DNA from: Pseudoneobacillus sp042683745
GTDB lineage: Bacteria > Bacillota > Bacilli > Bacillales > Cytobacillaceae
Length of the DNA: 64,000 nucleotides
Assembly (NCBI RefSeq): GCF_042683745.1
Contig: NZ_JBHUJX010000018.1
Coordinates: 62,001 to 126,000, forward strand
Reading direction: 5' to 3'
Each line of letters begins with the position of its first letter. Within the stretch, counting starts at the first letter, position 1. A program made the translations under genes and the position numbers. A model generated the notes under the pieces. The model did no database searches. It saw only the letters and a list, made by a program, of their open reading frames with translations, and was not told the origin of the DNA. Positions 1 through 8,481 of the stretch are shown piece by piece.

Positions 1-14
1 ACTCGTATATTCAT
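1..14 (-). CDS. possible 5' end of a gene leaving the window
   Basis: On the minus strand a GAGGGA ribosome-binding sequence (21-26) sits six bases before an ATG at 14, and the frame stays open for the four codons left before the window edge. Nothing can be said about the product. The 215 bases between this start and the next gene show no other gene. The call rests only on RBS spacing and may be chance. Confidence 0.3.
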
Positions 15-229
15 TAGCTTTCCCTCATAAATTAATGTTTCACTTCTATAAAATACATGGTATCCAACTAAAAAGCTTTTTTCTACAAAAAAATAACATC
101 ATCGCCATTAAATTAGCTCTGATGTTTATTAATTTAGCTTAGTACACCTTAGATTGAGCCATTTTCCTAATTTCTCTAAAAGCCAAAAATATATAAGTCG
201 GCTTTACTTAGGTTTCTCAACCATTCAAA

Positions 230-568
230 TTATTTTTCCGACTTATCAGCCTTTTTCAACCCCGTCATTGATCGATATATTTGGGTATACATACTTCCTT
301 GAACAATGTTTTCTATGAAAAATTCACTGATTAGTGTCTTATATTCTTCATCCTCAAACATCTTCTTATTTTGTAATTCCATTTCTGCTAGACCTTCGTA
401 GGTTGATAGAAAAACATAGGTATGATCCTCACCAGATATAGGTGCTAATAACTCAACCTTATGATCATATTGTTCTTTCCTGTAACTCTGGATCATTCTT
501 AAATTCTTAATTGCATCCACGAATTTATCCTGTTTGATTTCGAATGTTTGGTACACATAAACTGACAT
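230..568 (-). CDS. hypothetical protein, possible dimeric alpha-beta barrel
   Basis: A 112-residue soluble protein with no signal peptide or membrane segment. It opens with a short strand (VYVYQTFEI), then a charged helix, a strand-rich middle (HKVELLAPI, TYVFLSTYEG) and a final helix. This order resembles small ferredoxin-like or NIPSNAP/ABM-type dimeric alpha-beta barrel proteins, but I see no diagnostic motif and do not assign a function. An AGGCC-containing leader precedes the ATG. It is divergent from the LysE-type exporter at 784, with about 215 bases between them for two promoters. Confidence 0.6.
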   Translation of the reverse strand: MSVYVYQTFEIKQDKFVDAIKNLRMIQSYRKEQYDHKVELLAPISGEDHTYVFLSTYEGLAEMELQNKKMFEDEEYKTLISEFFIENIVQGSMYTQIYRSMTGLKKADKSEK

Positions 569-783
569 TCATAAGGCCTCCAAGCGAATCAAAATAATAT
601 CGTTAGAATACCCTACATTGTTACAATATATTCCAAAAGGGAAATGATCGATCAATAAGCTTCAAAAAAACAATAGCATTTTTCATATAGTTTTGGAGCT
701 ACTATTACAAAACTAGTTGTATGTTTGGTTATTTTCTTTTAGTTTTAAATTAGTAAGATATTCATAAAAAGGAAGCGAATTAA

Positions 784-1386
784 ATGGAAGCCGTTTTACA
801 TGGAATCATTTTAGCATTCGGTCTCATATTACCTTTAGGAGTACAGAATGTATTTGTATTTTCCCAAGGAGCCACACAACCAAGACTCCTTCGAGCACTC
901 CCAGCAACTATTACAGCTGCTCTATGTGACACATTTTTAATCCTTTTAGCTGTCTTTGGATTATCTGTTATCGTTTTGCAATTTGAATGGCTTCGACTTA
1001 GCTTAATGATTGTAGGAATTTTATTTCTACTTTACATGGGGTATGCAATTTGGCGATCCAAACCAGCAACGACTGAAACGAATAAAGCATTACCAATCCG
1101 TCAGCAAATCATCTTCGCTTTATCTGTTTCTTTATTAAATCCTCATGCGATATTGGATACAGTAGGCGTCATCGGTACAAGTGCTTTAAAATATGTCGGA
1201 ACGGAACAGGTTTTATTTACCATCGCATGTATTACTGTGTCTTGGATATGGTTCCTTGGATTAACACTTGTAGGTACAATCATGAAGAAGTTAGATCGAT
1301 CAGGAGGTCTGATGAACATATTTAATAAATTCTCTGCTTTATTTATTTGGGGAACAGCTCTCTATCTTTTGATTGGAATTATCTAA
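784..1386 (+). CDS. LysE/ArgO-type amino acid exporter
   Basis: A 200-residue integral membrane protein, the usual LysE-family length, with about six hydrophobic segments. The first helix carries the family signature as LPLGVQNVFVFSQG (compare IPIGAQNAFVLRQG in LysE/ArgO proper), and SLLNPHAILDTVG provides the conserved second half-repeat NPH motif. Members export basic or other amino acids from the cytosol. The signature places it nearer to LysE/ArgO than to the RhtB branch, but the substrate is inferred. An AAGGAAG RBS precedes the ATG. It stands alone and ends at a strong hairpin shared with the convergent HD-GYP gene. Confidence 0.85.
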   Translation: MEAVLHGIILAFGLILPLGVQNVFVFSQGATQPRLLRALPATITAALCDTFLILLAVFGLSVIVLQFEWLRLSLMIVGILFLLYMGYAIWRSKPATTETNKALPIRQQIIFALSVSLLNPHAILDTVGVIGTSALKYVGTEQVLFTIACITVSWIWFLGLTLVGTIMKKLDRSGGLMNIFNKFSALFIWGTALYLLIGII

Positions 1387-1459
1387 CACAATAAGAAATT
1401 GGAAAATAAATTATCATCTAAATAAATCGATACATAGAAGATAAAATTGGCAAAAAATA

Positions 1460-1500
1460 GGCAGTCAAGAAAGTCATTGCAAGCGACTTTTTTGACTGCC
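1460..1500. terminator. bidirectional hairpin terminator between lysE-type and HD-GYP genes
   Basis: A 16-bp inverted repeat (GGCAGTCAAGAAAGTC, 1460-1475, with its complement at 1485-1500, one wobble) and a 9-base loop lies between two convergent genes. A-rich and T-rich tracts sit within the arms on both strands. Confidence 0.85.
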
Positions 1501-1514
1501 CTGTTAGATTCAAT

Positions 1515-2960
1515 TTATATGGTTGATACTAGTCTTCCAGTCGTATCATCATTGATAGTCTGGGCTGGATAGAGGTAGACATCTGGGTTACGCTTACATA
1601 ATTTATCCCAAGCTTCTACACATTTAGGATCAAAGTGACTACCTTTTTGCTCTATCAGGTACTTCATTGCATCTTCATGTGTCCACGCCTTCCGATAAGA
1701 TCGCTCTGAGGTCAAAGCGTCATACACATCGGCAACAGCTACAATTCTAGCTAAATATGGAATTACTTCGCCCTGTAGTTGCTCCGGATAACCACTACCA
1801 TCCCATTTTTCATGGTGAGATAAGATAATACTTAATTCCTCTTTTGTAAACCCAAGATCTCTACACATCTCATATCCTTTTACGGGATGTGCTTCAATCA
1901 GAATTCTTTCATCCAAAGTTAATCTTCCTGGCTTATTTAATACTTCATCAGGGACACTCATTTTCCCGACATCATGAAGTAATGTTCCTTGAACAATTGA
2001 ACGAAGCTTTTCTGGTTTTAAGTGTAGTTCCTCTGCTAGTTTTAAAGCATACATCGTTACTCTAAAAGTATGACCGGCTGTGTATGTATCTTTTTTTTCT
2101 GTAGCAATAACGAGATCTTTAACCCTTGGTGATATACTGCTCGTAATTCTTTCAATTGGGTCATTCGTGAACAAAGCAAGTAAAGAACCAACAAAATTCC
2201 CTCTAATAAAGTATTGCTTTATTAAACCGACAAGCATAATAATCATCGAAGCTAGTAATAAAAAATGGTATAACCACCAACTCAATTTCCAAACTTCCCC
2301 AAATGTCATAATCACCTGTGAAACGATAATCCAACCAGAGCTGTAAACAATAGAAATTTGCAGTGGAAACTGTGTATATTCATAGGATTGATAGTATCGA
2401 TACATTGAAAAAATATTTAAGATGACAGTAAATGCCATAAAAATCCAATTAAATGGTTTGTTCGTAATTGGAATGAAATCGACTAAATGCGGAGCAAACA
2501 TACTTGATAGCCCAAAGATCGTTAAAGCCCCGATCCATATCGGAAGTAAAAATCGCTGACGTTCCGCAAACCATTCTACTAATCGATGATCCGATGGCAA
2601 GGAAGATAACCATATCCAAAATGTAGCGAGAAGCATACTTAGCTGAGCAGCTATACTCGGTAAATGTGACATTTTAATAAGAAAATCTGGTGTCGATAAT
2701 CCATGCACGGAAAACATTTGCGCAAGAGAAATAAAAGACAAAGCGAGAAAGCTGATCTTTATATTCCTAAGCTTACTCCCAACAATCCCTACTGAAATAG
2801 CTATAATACTAGATAAAAAAGACACAGCACTTACAATATAAAAATGACCGTTTGGCGCATGTAAATTTGGATCCACAAATAAACCTAAGTTGAAACATTC
2901 GAACAGTAATAAAGGTAAGGTCATAGCTATAACTAAACTTACCAAACGGTAATTCTTCAT
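1515..2960 (-). CDS. membrane protein with HD-GYP domain, probable cyclic-di-GMP phosphodiesterase
   Basis: A 481-residue protein. Residues 1-250 hold about eight hydrophobic segments. Residues 275-450 are an HD-GYP domain, with the metal-binding HD at 329-330 (TLLHDVGKM) and the diagnostic HHEKWDGSGYP at 382-392, followed by ARIVAVADVYDALTSERSYR. HD-GYP proteins with this full motif hydrolyse cyclic di-GMP to pGpG or GMP. The membrane part has no PAS or GAF sensor that I can recognise and may itself be the sensory input. No GGDEF partner is adjacent. The 3' end meets the exporter's terminator. Confidence 0.85.
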   Translation of the reverse strand: MKNYRLVSLVIAMTLPLLLFECFNLGLFVDPNLHAPNGHFYIVSAVSFLSSIIAISVGIVGSKLRNIKISFLALSFISLAQMFSVHGLSTPDFLIKMSHLPSIAAQLSMLLATFWIWLSSLPSDHRLVEWFAERQRFLLPIWIGALTIFGLSSMFAPHLVDFIPITNKPFNWIFMAFTVILNIFSMYRYYQSYEYTQFPLQISIVYSSGWIIVSQVIMTFGEVWKLSWWLYHFLLLASMIIMLVGLIKQYFIRGNFVGSLLALFTNDPIERITSSISPRVKDLVIATEKKDTYTAGHTFRVTMYALKLAEELHLKPEKLRSIVQGTLLHDVGKMSVPDEVLNKPGRLTLDERILIEAHPVKGYEMCRDLGFTKEELSIILSHHEKWDGSGYPEQLQGEVIPYLARIVAVADVYDALTSERSYRKAWTHEDAMKYLIEQKGSHFDPKCVEAWDKLCKRNPDVYLYPAQTINDDTTGRLVSTI

Positions 2961-3135
2961 GGATTACCTCCAATTTTCGACAAATTCAAACAATTTATTC
3001 AATTTAATATTACCACATTTAGATTAATCCTTCTATTCCTTAGATGTCAGAAAATTATTATTTTTTTGGAGATAGTAGTAATGACCTTTAGTCTTAATTT
3101 TATAGATAAAGGAGAAGCTTGATAATAGAATAATA

Positions 3136-3172
3136 AAAATCCCTGACACGATTAAACGTGACAGGGATTTTT
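3136..3172 (-). terminator. rho-independent terminator of the cysteine desulfidase-like gene
   Basis: Directly after the stop codon on the minus strand, ATCCCTGTCACG pairs with CGTGTCAGGGAT-type sequence around a 6-base loop (one A-A mismatch), followed by a T-rich tract. Confidence 0.8.
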
Positions 3173-4453
3173 TTATTCCTTCGTTTCCAGCATAAGCTCT
3201 AATATCAATTGATCTGTTTGCAGTGTACCTTGATTTCCCAGCTTACAAAAGCTTTCGATACTTTTTTCGACATTATTATGAATAAATCCATCTGTGGCTT
3301 GGATTTTTTTCTGATTCATAGCTAATAATGCAGATTGAACGGCTACATTTGAACAGGTGGATACTTTCATTGCACAACCTGCCTTTGCCCCATCACAAAT
3401 CATTCCTGTTATATTACCGATTGTGTTTTGAACAGCGGCTTCCACTTCAATAAGTCCTCCACCTAATAAGAAAGCAATCGCACCGCTCGCCCCCATCCCT
3501 GCAGCAGTGACACCGCAAAGAGCTGAAAGTCTACCAAATTTAGATTTAATGTGAATCGTTAAAAGATGGCTTAGTGCCACTGCTCGAATCATCGTGTCTT
3601 GATCGACATTTAATTTTTCGGCTACTGCTACAACTGGCAAGGTTACGGCAATACCTTGATTACCACTTCCCGTATTAGCCATAACCGGCATAGTTGATCC
3701 GGCCATTCTTGCATCAGAACCCGCTGCGGCCAGTGACATTGCTCTTGTTGCCAAATCATCTGATAAATAACCATTTTCAACGTTTTCCCGAATAGTTTTA
3801 CCAACACTGAGACCGTAGGGATTTTCTAACCCTTCCAAACCAATGGCTTTGTTTAATTCAATACTTTTTTTCACAAGATCAAGTTGACCCAAATCTACCT
3901 TTGTAATAAATTCAAATACTTCAGCAATATTAATTTCTTCTAATGAATCTTGATCGGATACGATTCCGATATTCTCACATCCTCCTTGATAAATGGCTTT
4001 TCCATTTACTTCAATGAGGGTAATATTACTATGATTATCTGCGATAACGACCTTTACTTGTTCTTCGTCTGATTTTGCGGTGATCTCAATGTAAAGCTTT
4101 TTTGGGGATTCTGCTATCGCAACATTGATTCTCCCAGTTTGAATTAATTTCAACGCTTCTGTTTCATCTTCAGCTGTTAGATTTTCAAGTACCTCCAATT
4201 TTTTATCTGGATTACCTGCGACAAATCCAATGGCAGTTGCAAAATCTATTCCCGTTGATTTCATCCCCGGAATTCCGACCGCTTTTGCATTTTTTAAAAT
4301 ATTCCCACTCACTTGAACTATAATTTCTTGTACAGGTTTTTTTATATATTTCTTAGCCGTTGCAGAGGCTAATGCAATGGCTACTGGTTCCGTACAGCCT
4401 AATGCGACAACTAATTCTTGTTCGAGAATCCTAATCATTTTTTGCTGATCCAT
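3173..4453 (-). CDS. L-cysteine desulfidase-like protein (UPF0597, CyuA/YhaM family)
   Basis: A 426-residue cytosolic protein, full length for the UPF0597/serine-dehydratase-alpha-like family. It shows the N-terminal LGCTEPVAIALA motif near residue 20, a GGCENIG cysteine in the middle, and a C-terminal cluster ICDGAKAGCAMKVSTCSN. These cysteines correspond to the iron-sulfur ligands of archaeal L-cysteine desulfidase and E. coli CyuA, which release sulfide, ammonia and pyruvate from cysteine. The ATG at 4453 is preferred over the GTG at 4465 because AGAGGTG lies eight bases before it. No cysteine transporter is adjacent, so the substrate is inferred from family alone. Confidence 0.8.
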   Translation of the reverse strand: MDQQKMIRILEQELVVALGCTEPVAIALASATAKKYIKKPVQEIIVQVSGNILKNAKAVGIPGMKSTGIDFATAIGFVAGNPDKKLEVLENLTAEDETEALKLIQTGRINVAIAESPKKLYIEITAKSDEEQVKVVIADNHSNITLIEVNGKAIYQGGCENIGIVSDQDSLEEINIAEVFEFITKVDLGQLDLVKKSIELNKAIGLEGLENPYGLSVGKTIRENVENGYLSDDLATRAMSLAAAGSDARMAGSTMPVMANTGSGNQGIAVTLPVVAVAEKLNVDQDTMIRAVALSHLLTIHIKSKFGRLSALCGVTAAGMGASGAIAFLLGGGLIEVEAAVQNTIGNITGMICDGAKAGCAMKVSTCSNVAVQSALLAMNQKKIQATDGFIHNNVEKSIESFCKLGNQGTLQTDQLILELMLETKE

Positions 4454-4562
4454 TCTGACATCCACCTCTATATTGTGATTATCTACATTATCTAATGGGA
4501 CGATTTAATTCCTTAGTATAAAGTATAAGTGAATAATCAAAATATTGCACCGAAAAGAGATT

Positions 4563-4596
4563 TAAAAAACGCAACTAGGTTCCTCACCTAATCACG
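4563..4596 (-). terminator. terminator of the ger operon
   Basis: Downstream of gerC on the minus strand, CGTGATTAGGT and ACCTAGTTGCG form an 11-bp stem (several G-U pairs) with loop GAGGA, followed by six T residues. Confidence 0.7.
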
Positions 4597-4634
4597 CTGT
4601 AAAATCTTTTTAAAGTAATTTGATGACTTAAGGC

Positions 4635-5765
4635 TTATTTGATGATCCCAGTTTCAACAATTTCCGTTTCAATTTTAGTATTTATTTCAATTGTGGGGTA
4701 AACCTTCTCCCAATTCATAAGCTTCCATTCCTTAGGATGGTACGCTTTTATTCTCTTACCAATTCCGAAATAATCACTATTTGCCTTTTGGAGTTCACTT
4801 ATTACACGATCCGACATTTTAGCTAATTCTTCATTAATCCTTTTGGTCAATTTATTTATCTCTCTTTTACTTTCTAAGTTGTCTAAAGGATATTCTATAA
4901 TATGCAAATTCAATTTTATCTTAATCTCCGCCTTAATGTGATCACCAGAACCTACCTTTATTTTAAGATCATGTTTTTTTAAAAAAGCATGTATATTAAC
5001 AAATTGATTTCTTTTTCTTTTCTCCTTTGGGTTTACTTTCAAAGTAAATCGAGTTAAGTTACTTTGTTCATTATTTAATAGTAATAAAAGGGTTGCGTCT
5101 TCTCCGGTAAGACTCACTCCAGAATACTTTTTTCCATGAAAAAGTGCCATTCCAGAAATTTTTATTTGATCATTATCCGATTTTTCAATCATAGGCAAAG
5201 CAAAATCTTGTCCTTCATTAAAGATGATCGGGCATATGGACTGGATATTTACTTTCGGAATAAAAGTATCATCTTCCGCACTTTCAATTATTTTTAGAAG
5301 TGCATCACTAACCATCTTTTCTTCGACCAGCTTTAAGGAAATAATATCTTCAGCCCTCCCTTTAGTTATCGCTATTTTTGCCCCTAATGAATTCCTTGGA
5401 TAGCGATACAGCACATCAAAAATAGGGTAAATATCTTTCTTCGCTAAGTCCTCCCCTATCACATAAGCCAATATTTTATTTGGAGCATAGTTCCCAGCTA
5501 CTTCTTTCTCTAAATTCATCCTTGCTTGGCGAAAAGTATTCCCACTTGATTTCATAATAACCGATGTAAATGCTGGTCTGCCTGTTCCAGCCGCATCTTG
5601 CTTTGGGACATGGATATCAGTTGTTTGGCGTAACTCTCCATTTTCAGTTTCATCTAGCCCAATTCCTATAGCTAACCGTGCTTCCTTGAGTTGCTCTTGA
5701 TCCCAACATCCTGAGAGTAGGAAAACGGAAACGGATAGAACAAAAATCAATAATGGTATCTTCAT
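4635..5765 (-). CDS. Ger(x)C family spore germination lipoprotein
   Basis: A 376-residue protein with a type II signal peptide: a hydrophobic stretch ends in LLSGC with lipidated Cys20, followed by WDQ as in most GerC proteins. The rest matches the GerC layout, with N-terminal GIGLDETENG, a central domain and a C-terminal helical segment. GerC subunits sit on the outer face of the spore inner membrane and are needed for nutrient-triggered germination together with the A and B subunits. The gene is last in gerA-gerB-gerC and overlaps gerB by four bases (ATGA). The germinant cannot be read from sequence. Confidence 0.92.
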   Translation of the reverse strand: MKIPLLIFVLSVSVFLLSGCWDQEQLKEARLAIGIGLDETENGELRQTTDIHVPKQDAAGTGRPAFTSVIMKSSGNTFRQARMNLEKEVAGNYAPNKILAYVIGEDLAKKDIYPIFDVLYRYPRNSLGAKIAITKGRAEDIISLKLVEEKMVSDALLKIIESAEDDTFIPKVNIQSICPIIFNEGQDFALPMIEKSDNDQIKISGMALFHGKKYSGVSLTGEDATLLLLLNNEQSNLTRFTLKVNPKEKRKRNQFVNIHAFLKKHDLKIKVGSGDHIKAEIKIKLNLHIIEYPLDNLESKREINKLTKRINEELAKMSDRVISELQKANSDYFGIGKRIKAYHPKEWKLMNWEKVYPTIEINTKIETEIVETGIIK

Positions 5766-6859
5766 GAACTAAAACTCCTAGTTTTGAACTTTTTCAATAT
5801 TAATGAAAGGGCTAAAAGAATCAATGGAATGACAGCAATAAATATATAACTAGCTAATGAAACATACTTTCCAAACGCCTGAATTTCCTTCTCTGATGAT
5901 GGAATAAGGGCTATACCGTAAACAAGAATGGATAAATACCAAACCGGATACTTTCTTTTTCCTTTATGAAACAGCTTAGCCGCGCCCATACTAGCGATAT
6001 ATAAATAAACAACGCACGAGGTCATCATTGGAAAAATCCAATAAGACAGCACAATCATGTCCACTCTTTCAATCAAGCGAAAACTCAAGCCCTTCAACAT
6101 ATACAGAACAGGTTCAGGAATGATAGCTATTTCCTTTGGGCTAAATATAACTAGGCTTAGTATTGAAAAATATAGATAAAATAGAATAACAGCCACATTG
6201 GCCCATGCAACTCGCTTATACGATCGAAATTCTATTCCTTGTGTAAGTGGTAGAATGATTAATATAATCTCAAATCCTAATAAAGAAACGATAACTTCAT
6301 GAGCTCCTAATACAATAGGTTTAAATCCCGTGTGACCAATCGGTAGTAGATTAGTAAAGGATAAATTTTGGGAAAAAGTAAAAAGAGATACGACAAACAG
6401 AACTATCAATATCACATTTACTATTGTAAAAAATCGAGCAATCACTCTTAAATTTTGTTTGCCTAGGTAAATTCCCGCAGTTAATATCAACAGAAGAGTC
6501 ACCGCTTTAGGTGTCGTTTCTAATATCCATCTTTCGATCAGATCCCCAAATAAAACCAATACTAGACTCATTACCATTACACCATACAGTATATATGCGG
6601 TATTAATTATACTTCCCACATACTTCCCTAATACTGTTTTAGAAATTTCAAAAATCGTTTTACCTTTATGCTCTCTCATTAATAGCCATATAAGCAATAT
6701 GAAAATCTGGATGCAAACACCCGCCATTATAACGGAAATCCATGAATCACTTTTCGCATAATGATGAGCATTATAGGGTAGCGATAGGAAACCAATCCCA
6801 ATTTGTGCTTGAATAATAACGAAAAACAATTGATTTTGAGTAATTGTTTTTTCATTCAT
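5762..6859 (-). CDS. GerB family spore germination permease subunit
   Basis: A 365-residue membrane protein with ten predicted helices, typical of the GerAB/AAPF branch of the APC superfamily. The opening residues (QLFFVIIQAQIGIGFLSLP) carry the family's first-helix signature. GerB subunits bind the small-molecule germinant within the GerA-GerB-GerC complex. The reading frame overlaps gerA by eight bases at its start and gerC by four at its end, so translation is probably coupled. The germinant is not predictable here. Confidence 0.92.
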   Translation of the reverse strand: MNEKTITQNQLFFVIIQAQIGIGFLSLPYNAHHYAKSDSWISVIMAGVCIQIFILLIWLLMREHKGKTIFEISKTVLGKYVGSIINTAYILYGVMVMSLVLVLFGDLIERWILETTPKAVTLLLILTAGIYLGKQNLRVIARFFTIVNVILIVLFVVSLFTFSQNLSFTNLLPIGHTGFKPIVLGAHEVIVSLLGFEIILIILPLTQGIEFRSYKRVAWANVAVILFYLYFSILSLVIFSPKEIAIIPEPVLYMLKGLSFRLIERVDMIVLSYWIFPMMTSCVVYLYIASMGAAKLFHKGKRKYPVWYLSILVYGIALIPSSEKEIQAFGKYVSLASYIFIAVIPLILLALSLILKKFKTRSFSS

Positions 6860-8342
6860 TTTTCTTCCACCCTCTTGGATTACCCATTCTTCTCACATCT
6901 TGTGATCTCGTTGTTGATGGCCTTTTTTTCATCGTCCAAATTGGAAAACGAAAAAAAGTATCCTTGTTTTCTTCCAATTTAAAGGGTGCTAATGGAGAAA
7001 AATATGGTTGTCCAAAGGATTCTAATTTACATAAATGAATGAGAATAATCATTAAAGCAAAAGCAATTCCGATAAATCCAAATAAAGAAGCTGCTATACT
7101 AATAGGAAAACCTAATAATCGAATTGTTGAACTCATTTCATTTACGGGTATCGTATAGGATGCAATCGCTGTCAATGCAATGACAATAATCATCGAATTG
7201 GACACTAAGTTGGCTTCTACTACAGCTGAACCAATTACTAAACCTCCGACAACACCGATGGTTTGGGCAATCGGACTAGGCAGACGGGTGGCTGCCTCAC
7301 TTAATAGCTCTAAAATAATCGCCATCGATAATGCTTCAATAATTGGAGGGATAGGAACATATTCTAACGTTCCTTTTAATGTGAGCATAAACTCATAAGG
7401 AACCACTTCATAATGGAAGGATACTACGGCAATATACACTCCAGGCAACACCAAAGCAATATACAGGCTGAGGAGACGAATCATGGTAAGAAAAGATCCA
7501 ATAAAAAAGCGGATATTATAATCATCTGGTGATTGGAAAAAGGCAAAAAAATTAATCGGTGCAATTAGTGCAATCGGACTGCTATCTGCTAATAGCGCAA
7601 ATCTACCCTCCATTAAATTCGCAACGACACGATCAGGTCTTTCGGTACTCAACATTTGCGGAAAAGGCGAAAAAGATTCGTCCTCAATAAACTCAAGTAG
7701 ATATCCTGGTGATTGAATATATCCTACTTTTGAGTAGGATAATCTATATTCCAATTCTTTTAAGACTTCTTTATTAATAAGGTTATCAATATAGACAATC
7801 GCAATTTTTGTATTTGACCTTTCCCCAAATTCCATATATTTAACAACCAGCTTTTCATTTTTGGCGACTCTTCGCACCATCTGTATATTTGTAGATAAGC
7901 TCTCAATAAAGCCATCATGTGAACCTCTAATAATATGCTCACTTGAAGGTTCTTGTATGGCTCGATCCGTTAATCCAGATGTACTAAAAATATAGGCAAA
8001 TTCCTTATTTTCTTGCAGTAATATAGAATAACCATTTAATAGTTGGACATTTAAATCATCCAAATTATCAATTTTTTGCGCTTTTAACAGGATATCGTCA
8101 GACTTGTTCAAGCCTTGAATGATAATCGTTTCTATTTTTTCTTTATCTACTAACGTATCGATAAATATTAATGTTCCAATATGATCAATTTCTCTTTGAA
8201 CTAAATCGCCTGTTTGTACAAAACTTTCGGTAATACTATGAATATTCTCCTGTAAGTGTGGGGAGAGTTTTTTTCGATCCTCACTGACAGAATAACTAAT
8301 TTTCGTTTCATCACTTTTTCTTCGTATTCTCTTTTTAAACAT
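6852..8342 (-). CDS. GerA family spore germination protein
   Basis: A 496-residue protein. The N-terminal soluble region (to about 270) holds the two GerA N-domains (TLIFIDTLVDKEKIETII, IAIVYIDNLINKEVL). The C-terminal half has four or five membrane segments with conserved PGVYIAVVSFHYEVVP and VGGLVIGSAVVEANLVSN. It oligomerises in the spore inner membrane as part of a nutrient receptor; GerA-family subunits have been described as ion channels. A GTG six bases upstream (8348) is an alternative start; the ATG at 8342 has AGGGTG close by. It is first in the operon, behind a probable sigma-G promoter. Confidence 0.92.
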   Translation of the reverse strand: MFKKRIRRKSDETKISYSVSEDRKKLSPHLQENIHSITESFVQTGDLVQREIDHIGTLIFIDTLVDKEKIETIIIQGLNKSDDILLKAQKIDNLDDLNVQLLNGYSILLQENKEFAYIFSTSGLTDRAIQEPSSEHIIRGSHDGFIESLSTNIQMVRRVAKNEKLVVKYMEFGERSNTKIAIVYIDNLINKEVLKELEYRLSYSKVGYIQSPGYLLEFIEDESFSPFPQMLSTERPDRVVANLMEGRFALLADSSPIALIAPINFFAFFQSPDDYNIRFFIGSFLTMIRLLSLYIALVLPGVYIAVVSFHYEVVPYEFMLTLKGTLEYVPIPPIIEALSMAIILELLSEAATRLPSPIAQTIGVVGGLVIGSAVVEANLVSNSMIIVIALTAIASYTIPVNEMSSTIRLLGFPISIAASLFGFIGIAFALMIILIHLCKLESFGQPYFSPLAPFKLEENKDTFFRFPIWTMKKRPSTTRSQDVRRMGNPRGWKKNE

Positions 8343-8386
8343 CCTCACCCTACCTTTATATTAGTCATAGGAAAATACTTGTAGGT

Positions 8387-8416
8387 TATTTTGTTATATT
8401 CAGTAGTTACTATTCA
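8387..8416 (-). promoter_or_regulatory. candidate sigma-G promoter of the ger operon
   Basis: On the minus strand TGAATA (8411-8416) and CAAAATA (8387-8393) are separated by exactly 17 bases. The sigma-G consensus is TGAATA / CATACTA, so the -35 is perfect and the -10 matches five of seven. The start point would be about 30 bases before gerA. Germination receptor operons are sigma-G dependent in B. subtilis. Confidence 0.6.
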
Positions 8417-8434
8417 TATTAAAATGAAAAAATA

Positions 8435-8471
8435 TGCAAAAAAATGCCCTTCATTTATAAATGAGGGCATT
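8435..8471 (-). terminator. terminator of the NCS2 permease gene
   Basis: AATGCCCTCATTT pairs with AAATGAGGGCATT, with one bulged base, followed by a seven-T tract on the minus strand. It isolates the permease from the ger promoter that follows. Confidence 0.85.
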
Positions 8472-8481
8472 CGTTCATTAT

